Notes under the pieces: generated by a model
What the model was told of the DNA's origin: nothing
The model's database searches: none
What the model saw: the letters and a program-made list of their open reading frames with translations, nothing else
Translations under genes and position numbers: made by a program
Shown: positions 57,418 through 64,000 of the stretch, in pieces
Layout: each line of letters begins with the position of its first letter
Numbering within the stretch: the first letter of the stretch is position 1
NCBI RefSeq assembly: GCF_963676685.1
Contig: NC_092349.1
Location: 54,883,232 to 54,947,231, forward strand
Source of the DNA: Mytilus edulis
Taxonomy: Eukaryota; Mollusca; Bivalvia; Mytilida; Mytilidae
DNA length: 64,000 bases
Direction: 5' to 3'

Positions 57418-59139
57418 ACTTCATTAGGTGAGGAGCAAATTTATTTCTATTTTGACATGAAACTTTAAAACTTAACCAAAAGGTTGTATGCTTTGGTATT
57501 TTTACAAATGACTTCTTGCAGTTTTATCTTACAGAAGGATGTTTATGATATTTTGCTATCATTTGCATAATGGTTTTTCATCATTCTATGTACTTTTCAA
57601 ATATAATTGTCCAAACATGTTTTATTTAATACATTTTTGAGAAAATTGCAAACATCCATATTAAAGGACGATAACTGCAATTGACATTTTATTCAGATTG
57701 CTACCGTTGTCGGTACATGTTTTCAGAAACAGTTTTCAACAAGATCCTTGGTTTGTCTCAGAAAACTAGCACACACTAAGTTTGTCAGACTTGGAAACAT
57801 AGTAATATATCACCAAAATTTCGACAAAAATAGTACCAGAGTTGTGTAATCAACTTCAGTTATCGTTCAAAATCCATTCATCACAATTATAACGACTAGA
57901 TTTTGACCGACTGCAATAATTGATTCTAAAAACACAGAACTAGGTAGAAATTATCATTAATAGGTGTAAAACCACTAATTCATAGCCCCATTGCTTTCTA
58001 TGTTAAATTCTTCAATTTCAAGCATTTATAGCCTTTTTGTCTTAAGTTCAAATAAAGTGGCAGTTATTTCATGTCAAAACTGTACCTTAACCTGACTGGT
58101 GCTGCAAAAATCAACATACCTTTAATTGTATATTAGAGCGTACTAGTTCCCTGAAGTTTGATGGTACACAAACAGGAACTTCTGATCTGAACAACAGGTC
58201 ACATGTGCTCTTCTATCAAATTTCATATACTTCTTTATAATTTAAATAAATCTCTCAACAAGGGTTCTACAGTGATCCAAAGTCCCAAAGCTTTCATTTG
58301 ATGCCATGATTAACCAAATATACCAGCAATTGGCAAAGACAAAGCTATGCGTAAGAACTATTTTGTAAAAATATGTACTACTTTCTTGTATGTTTCTTTC
58401 CGACCGGGCCTGAATTAGTGGTTATATACCTATAACAGCACTAAACTTGTTATATTGACTTCTGCTTGACATAATTTCCTTCCATGATCTATTTCTAACA
58501 TTGAAAAACACATGAAGCTGTTGTAAAAACACTGTATCACTGAATTCAAGCTCTAATTGGACTGGTAGTAACATATGCGTCAAACAGAGGAAACTACATC
58601 TGGATACTAAAAGTGACAGATTTGACACTTTTTCAATTTTACTAGTCTTGATTTGTTAATAACTTCTCAAATAACAGTGTTCTGACCTAAATGACTTATT
58701 TTTATCAGAGATTCTTACTTGAATATAAATATAATGGTCCAAATATTTCTTTTTTCTACATGTTCTAAAATAAGTTATGAAATGCATTTCCAGTGAGATT
58801 TTGGAATTCCTATATAAGTATACACCAATGTTCCTTGAAATAAAAAATTCACAAAGAAACCCGCTAAAACATAAACACTCACTAGATAATTGAACCAAAA
58901 GCAATATTTATCTATAAACTAGTCATAATATACAAGTTTCATTGCTTTAAGTGTAAGAAAATGCAAAAATTAATTAAAACTTCAGGTAAAAGCTTAACTG
59001 TGTGCATGCTGAATGTCCAAAAAAGGGTAAACTACCTAAGTGTAACAATCTGAAGACTGTAATTTGACACTAGCATATTTGTTACATAAAATAAATAATG
59101 TAACATGATTTCTGACATCCTTCATTATCCCCCTATCTC

Positions 59140-60040
59140 TCTCTTGCGCACTCGCTCGCTCTAGCTTGCTCACTCATTCACTGTATCTCTCACTCGCTCA
59201 CTTGGTCGTACTGTCACTTCCACTGTCACTCTCTCTCTCGCTCATTAACAGCCCCTCTCTCTCTCTCGCTCACTCGCAGTCTCTCTCTCTCATTCGCTCA
59301 TTTGCAGTCTCTCTCTCATTCGCTCATTCACCCACCATCTCCATCTATAATAATAATAATAATAATATCTTTATTTAGAGAGAGTAACTCATTTGGATTA
59401 CACCAATTTTCAATAAGGCTCTCTTAATACAATAATAATTACATTACAAATAAACAATGCATCAATAATAATGGTAAATAAAGATTATGTACAATTTAAA
59501 ATACAATAAACAATTATGATATGGCATTACAGTAAAAATATGATGGTAATGTTAAAAGTACATAGATTTGTATTTATGTTTAAATTCGGATACTGTATTT
59601 GATTTTTTTATTGAATTAGGAAGAGCATTCCACACTTTTGGTCCATTGTACGAGAAACTAGACTTATACAACTCTGTATTTGGTTTTGGAATAATAAAAT
59701 TATCTGAGGATGAAAATCTCGTATTATATTTTTGGTTTGCAGAAGCTGATACAATAAGACTGGACATATATTCTGGAGCTAAGCCATGTTTTGCCTTATA
59801 CATTAGTAATGATTTGTGATAAAGTATTCTTTGTGTGATTGGCACAATGTTACATTCGTGAAATAATTCTCTCACTATCTCCAGCTCATTCACTCACTCT
59901 CTCTCCAGCTCATTCACTCACACTGTCTCCAGTTCATTCACTCACTGTCTCCAGCTCATTATCTCACTCTCTCCAGCACACTCATTCTCTCTCTCTCTGT
60001 CGCGCACTCATTCCCTCACTCTCTCCAACTCATTCACTCA
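59140..60040. repeat. CT-rich array of unit 3, split by a LINE
   Basis: CT-rich words at 59140-59346 and 59876-60040 were contiguous before insertion of the LINE fragment between them. Confidence 0.85.
59348..59875 (-). mobile_element. 5'-truncated non-LTR retrotransposon (LINE) 3' end
   Basis: The minus strand ends in an (ATT)n tail at 59349-59366, typical of LINE clades with microsatellite tails. It carries the end of an RT ORF (about 59860 to 59552) with ILYHKSLLMYKAKHGLAPEY, PKVWNALPNSIK and SEFKHKYKSMYF. These are the C-terminal 'HGLAPEY...WN.LP...F' motifs shared by CR1/jockey-like LINEs. The apparent start codon at 59893 lies in the CT array, so the ORF is a read-in fusion. The RT core is missing. 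Confidence 0.85.
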
Positions 60041-60105
60041 CTCGATACTAGCATATTTGTTACATAAAATAAATAATGTAACATGATTTCTAACATCCTT
60101 CATTA

Positions 60106-60467
60106 TCCCCCTCTCTTGCCCACTCGCTCTAGCGTGCACACTCATTCACTCGCTCCTAAACTGCCACTCTCTCTCTCTCAGTCATTCACACTCTCTCGGT
60201 CATTCACACTCTCTCGGTCATTCAATCTCTCTCTCTCTCATTCGCTTATTCACCCACCAGTTCTCTCTCTCATTCGCTCATTCAGCCACCATCTCTGTCT
60301 CACTCTCTCCAGCTCATTCCCTCACTCTATCCAGCTCATTCCATCACTCTCTCCAGCTCATTCCATCATTCTCTCAAGCTCATTAGTCTCTCCAGCTATT
60401 CCCTCACTCTATGCAGCTCATTCACTCACTCTCCTCAGCTCTTACACTCACTGTCTCGTACTTACTT
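60106..60467. repeat. CT-rich array of unit 3, second block
   Basis: Words such as CTCTCTCCAGCTCATTCC in a block equivalent to 56794-57222, preceded by the boundary motif at 60048. Confidence 0.9.
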
Positions 60468-60530
60468 ACCATTAAATATTACCTTTCCTTACACATCCTT
60501 CTAGGCAATTTACAACCAAATAGGACTTAG

Positions 60531-60659
60531 TCCACCTCTGTGATGACTGGCAGAAGCAATGCTTATGTTCTACTCCGCTGTGAAAAATCACAGTATATCC
60601 AGGAGAACACCATTGTCTATCAGTATCAGGGAAAGGGCGACACATTCACCTTCAGTTAA
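60531..60659 (+). CDS. 38-codon conserved frame, copy 3 (possible exon)
   Basis: Same acceptor context (AGGACTTAG), ATG 60543, TAA 60657-60659. It encodes the same peptide as copy 2; the differences (TAC/TAT and ACC/ACA) are silent. Kept intact although the rest of this unit is heavily deleted. Confidence 0.45.
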   Translation, partial: STSVMTGRSNAYVLLRCEKSQYIQENTIVYQYQGKGDTFTFS

Positions 60660-61339
60660 ACTTCATTAGGTGAGGAGCAAATTTATATCTATTTTGACAT
60701 GAAACTTTAAAACTTAACCAACAGGTTGTATGCTTTGGTATTTTTACAAATGACTTCTTGCAGTTTTAGCTTACAGAAGGATGTTTATGATATTTTGCTA
60801 TCATTTGCATGATGGTTTTTCATCATTCTATGTACCTTTCAAATATAATTGTCCAAACATGTTTTATTTAATACATTTTTGAAAAAATTGCAAACATCCA
60901 TATTAAAGGACGATAACTGCCATTGATATTTTATTCAGATTGCTACCGTGTCGGTACGTGTTTTCAGAAACAGGTTTCAACAAGATCCTTGGTTTGTCTC
61001 AGAAAGCTAGCACACACTAAGTTTGTCAGACTTGGAAACATGGTAATATATCACCAAAATTTCGACAAAAAGAGTACCAGAGTTGTGTAATCAACTTCAG
61101 TTATCGTTCAAAATTCATGCATCACAATTATAACGACTAGATTTGAATAGCTTTTTTGTCTTAAGTTCAAATAAAGTGGCAGTTATTTCATGTCAAAACT
61201 GTACCTTATTCTGACATGTGCTGTAAAAATCATATTAAAAAAAGAGAGTGATTTACTTTTGTGCTGAATGTCCAAAAAAGGGTAAACTACCTTAGTTTAA
61301 AAATCTGAAGACTGTAATTTGACACTATAGCTTTTTTTA

Positions 61340-61660
61340 AATATCATACAACATTTAAGAGTGATATTTTACTATCATTACTAAATTCTGCTTGAATGAT
61401 TTCATGGTTGCAAAATCAAGTTGTCGTTCTTTTACTGTTATGTTACTACAATCATGTTAACACCGACGGATCTATGAAAGTATTCCCAAAGTTTAAAAGT
61501 TTTCATATCATTCCTCGTTCAAAATCAAATGTGTATGTTCTTTGTAAGCTACCACATCTTCGTATGTTTGCTTTGTAAAAAAAATGTCATCAAAACTAGA
61601 CTTGGCTGCAATCATGTTTCGGTAATCTGGTTGATACCTTGTGTCCGATGATCCAGTTAT
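61340..61660. other. Spacer after the segmental repeat
   Basis: Nothing recognised except the end of repeat unit 3 at its left edge. Confidence 0.4.
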
Positions 61661-61723
61661 ATGACAAACATGGCAGCGGAGATTAAAATACAACTTGATC
61701 AAATGCAAGAATTGTCTACAAAG

Positions 61724-62500
61724 GTAAGAAAAACAATTTATATAACAGAACTCAGATTATAGAAAAAAGTTTAGAAATATCAATAGTCTACTGTCCATAT
61801 CAAAACGGACACATATTAATACATCAGGGACAGATCCAGAAGAAAGGGGGTCTGGGCGTTTGAATCCCCTTTTTATGGAGGATCAAAGCATTTGAATAGA
61901 ATAGTGACATATATTTGGACTCCCCTTTTTATCCTAGATTGGGACCCCTTTGAAATAGCTGGATCATAGCCCCTATACATGTTGTTTAGGTAATTAAGGT
62001 AATTTCTATGTCCAATGAGTATAAGTGTAGGGCGTTTAGAAAGGCTCTTCCATGGAGCTCCATTTTTTTGCTTGTAAATAAGCAAAGGACTGGCAATGTG
62101 ATTTTTCAGAGGGAGAACTTTTGAACAACGATATTGTCGTATCTAGGTCGAATATGCCAATTTCGAATTGCAACACATTACAGTCATAATAAATTTATCA
62201 GTCACATGTGCATCATTTAAGAGTTTGAAAGTGTTTTTTTAAGTTAATGAAATATATTAAATGCATGATCTACAGTAGTCAATATACGCGTGTGCAAACA
62301 AATTTGATTGGATTTAGAGCATGGGTGTAGTCACAAAGCGATAGAAGCACGTCCTATTTGAAGTACAGTTTTAAACCATGTACTACTGTATCATCATACA
62401 TCATAATTAGTTTGACATATCAATCCGCCATCTAAGCGAAACAGGATTCTTTGGGTATTCAGATTTTTTCAAATTGTTATCCTTTACCACTTTTTACCAC
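61724..62500. other. AT-rich DNA, nothing recognised
   Basis: Would be intron of the EF-hand candidate. No repeat family assigned. Confidence 0.4.
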
Positions 62501-62501
62501 T

Positions 62502-62790
62502 TATATGTGCCTGTCCCAAGTCAGTAGCCTGTAATTCAGTGGTAATCGTTGTTGATGACTTACAATGTACATATTTGTTTTCGTTCATTTTTTGCAGATA
62601 AAGTAGGCCGTTAGTTTTCTCGTTTGAATTGTTTCATAATTGTCATTTTGGGGCATTTTATAGCTGACCATGCGGTATGGGCTTTACTAATTGTTGAATG
62701 CCGCACGGTACCTTCAGTTGGTAATGTACGTGTCATTTGCTCTCTTGTGGCGAGTTGTCTCATTGGCAATCATACAACATATTCTATGTT
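62502..62790 (+). repeat. Interspersed repeat family B
   Basis: TGTGCCTGTCCCAAGTCAGT, GTTAGTTTTCTCGTTTGAAT, GACCATGCGGTATGGGCTTT and GAGTTGTCTCATTGGCAATC in the family order. The open frame that runs out of it (to 63111) is partly repeat-derived and is not called as a gene. Confidence 0.85.
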
Positions 62791-63241
62791 ATACTTATGT
62801 TAGTCAGTGAGTTAAAGAGAGCACAGTCGTCTGCTTGTCCTTGTCTTCGTTCTTTAAACAGTAATGTTGATATGATGAAGTACTTTCCTACTGAAATTAG
62901 GAATTTCTTAAATGTGAGGCTAATCCATTTTATGATCACATTTATTTTTGTCAAATTCTGTATTACGATATCGTTACATTTTTTAACTATCAACCTCGTT
63001 TTACCATATGAAGCTTGTTTTCCGTTTGTTGCGCTTTTACATATCGACTTCAGGCAAATATTTCACGAAAAATCGAATGTTATCTTTGTAATATTTGCTG
63101 CTGGACGTTAACCACCAATCAATTGCCGGTTTAGAATTGTTTATTTCTAAAATCTCCGCTTTTTACAGAAAAGATTACACAAATGAAACTACATTTTGTA
63201 CTTCGATGCTGATGCTGATGGAGTTTTATTCACCGAGGTAA

Positions 63242-63600
63242 TTAGCAGTCCATTAGTCAGCACTTTTGTATTGACATGACTTATAATTGATATGGTCATA
63301 ATTAGCTGTTTCATAACATTAAATATTTGCAATACTAAGGCTTCAGGAATAGATTACCGTAGTTTTAGTTAAAGATTACCTTACCTTCATTTGGCAAAGC
63401 TTTCAGGAATTTTTGGTTCTCAATGCTCTTTTTCTTTGTACTTTATTTGGCCCTTTTGACATATTTTTTAGCGTCACTGATAGTCCAGTCGATTTGTGAA
63501 ACAATTGCTCAGATTGTGGTAAAAGCATAAAATTTGGCAGAGTAGACAAAACACGCGTCTAGCACAAATATAAAATTTCAATCATGGTATTATTGTTGCG
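63242..63600 (+). mobile_element. Retrozyme-like repeat with split hammerhead
   Basis: Family blocks GTCCATTAGTCAGCACTTTTG, TTCATTTGGCAAAGCTTTC and GGTTCTCAATGCTC are followed by AGCGTCACTGAT (63470-63481). The other ribozyme half, GTAGACAAAACACGCGTCTAG, appears only at 63542, after about 60 bp of foreign sequence. The ribozyme is inactivated by this insertion. Confidence 0.7.
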
Positions 63601-64000
63601 GTTTTTTTGTATCTTTTCAAATTTAAACCCAAGTATTTTAAATCATTTCAGTAATGTTTTATAAGAGAGGTATACGTACATGTATGTTGTAATCATTGTG
63701 ATGTTAAACATTTTTTTTTTTCAAAAACATTAATAGTTTTAGATTTGTTTCGAAGTTTATACTTTTTAGTTGATAATTTATTTACCATTATATTTTGTGT
63801 TTGCAATTCAACCTTTATGATTTATATTAAATAGAACTAAAAGCCTATTGTTGTCTTAATTTTCGCTTTGTTTTATATTCCTATGCATACAATTTTAGAG
63901 TTTTTGATTTTGCTATACTATTAGTGTCTTTTAATATTTGACAGTATTGCTGTAAATCTTCTCTAAGTACATGTACATGCATGTAGGATAACTAGTGTAT
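63601..64000. other. AT-rich DNA to the window end
   Basis: Nothing recognised. Confidence 0.4.

Larger units (their letters stand above)
53693..61330. repeat. Three-copy tandem segmental repeat, ~2.5-2.8 kb units
   Basis: Units begin TAGCATATTTGTTACATA...AATAAATAATGTAACATG at 53695, 56235 and 59069; the boundary motif recurs at 56730 and 60048 inside units 2 and 3. Each unit has CT-rich arrays followed by a shared 'unique' part of up to 2 kb; 55471-55677 and 58422-58628 even translate identically on the minus strand. Copy 2 lacks about 115 bp near 58750, and copy 3 lacks most of the distal half (junctions near 61143 and 61230). Copies were made by unequal crossing-over or replication slippage. 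Confidence 0.9.
61661..63237 (+). pseudogene. Possible start of an EF-hand gene (two exons, one stop)
   Basis: Exon a: ATG 61661 (or 61670) reads MTNMAAEIKIQLDQMQELSTK up to AAG|GTAAG at 61723. Exon b: 63169-63237, after TTTTTACAG, reads in the same phase to ...YFDADADGVLFTE|GTAATT. D-x-D-x-DG-x-L is positions 1-8 of an EF-hand calcium loop, with position 12 expected in the next exon beyond the window. The sixth codon of exon b is TGA (63184-63186), so this is a pseudogene, a wrong acceptor, or coincidence. Confidence 0.3.

Noticed and set aside
62737..63111. 124-residue frame next to family B
   Set aside because: It begins inside the repeat (GELSHWQSYNI is the family-B tail translated) and the remainder has no recognisable domain.

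Overview
The window looks like nuclear DNA of a bivalve mollusc, most probably a mussel (Mytilus-like). It is AT-rich and intron-rich, and it is packed with interspersed repeats whose consensus stretches I recognise from mussel genomes. These include a hammerhead-ribozyme repeat and 3' tails ending in phrases such as CGGTATACTACTGTTGCC or GCCTGTAATTCAGTGG. Nothing prokaryotic, viral-genomic or organellar is present. I saw no tRNA or rRNA gene.

Two host genes are assembled here from splice signals and reading phase, both on the + strand. (1) A 311-residue single-pass membrane protein with one immunoglobulin-like domain spans about 4.44-37 kb. Its coding exons are at 4481-4535, 12524-12838, 18556-18597, 19312-19381, 19703-19803, 22815-22850, 23438-23548, 26793-26942 and 34638-34693; one intron appears to use a GC-AG donor. 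The exons sum to 936 nt, exactly in frame. (2) A two-exon voltage-gated K+ channel lies at 51484-53395. Its second exon (S1-S6, TVGYGD filter) is intact, but the T1-domain exon carries two in-frame stops, so it is a young pseudogene or an assembly or allelic defect. A weak third candidate is the beginning of an EF-hand-like gene at 61.66-63.24 kb, also with an in-frame stop.

The rest is mobile and repetitive DNA. 0-12 kb holds several MITEs (two or three with TTAA target sites), an 84-bp near-perfect palindrome, a decayed Ty3/gypsy pol 3' end with a polypurine tract, and a DIRS-like gag fragment. 16-17 kb has two opposed hammerhead (retrozyme) copies. 25-28 kb carries a broken DDE integrase and Penelope-like reverse transcriptase remnants. 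30.8-36.9 kb is full of repeat tails plus a near-canonical hammerhead ribozyme. 38.4-44.6 kb is a cluster of three unrelated elements whose bodies are arrays of short imperfect palindromes, two of them with clear terminal inverted repeats. 45.5-50.3 kb has two more terminal-inverted-repeat elements and a 20-bp minisatellite. 53.7-61.3 kb, directly downstream of the channel, is a three-copy tandem segmental repeat of about 2.8 kb. Each copy has CT-rich arrays and the same 38-codon open frame, in which almost all changes are synonymous; a truncated LINE has inserted into one array.

The genes share no obvious pathway. The main biology is a receptor gene whose introns are storage for mobile elements, a decaying ion channel, and several element families whose replication chemistry (self-cleaving RNA, foldback DNA) can be read from the sequence.
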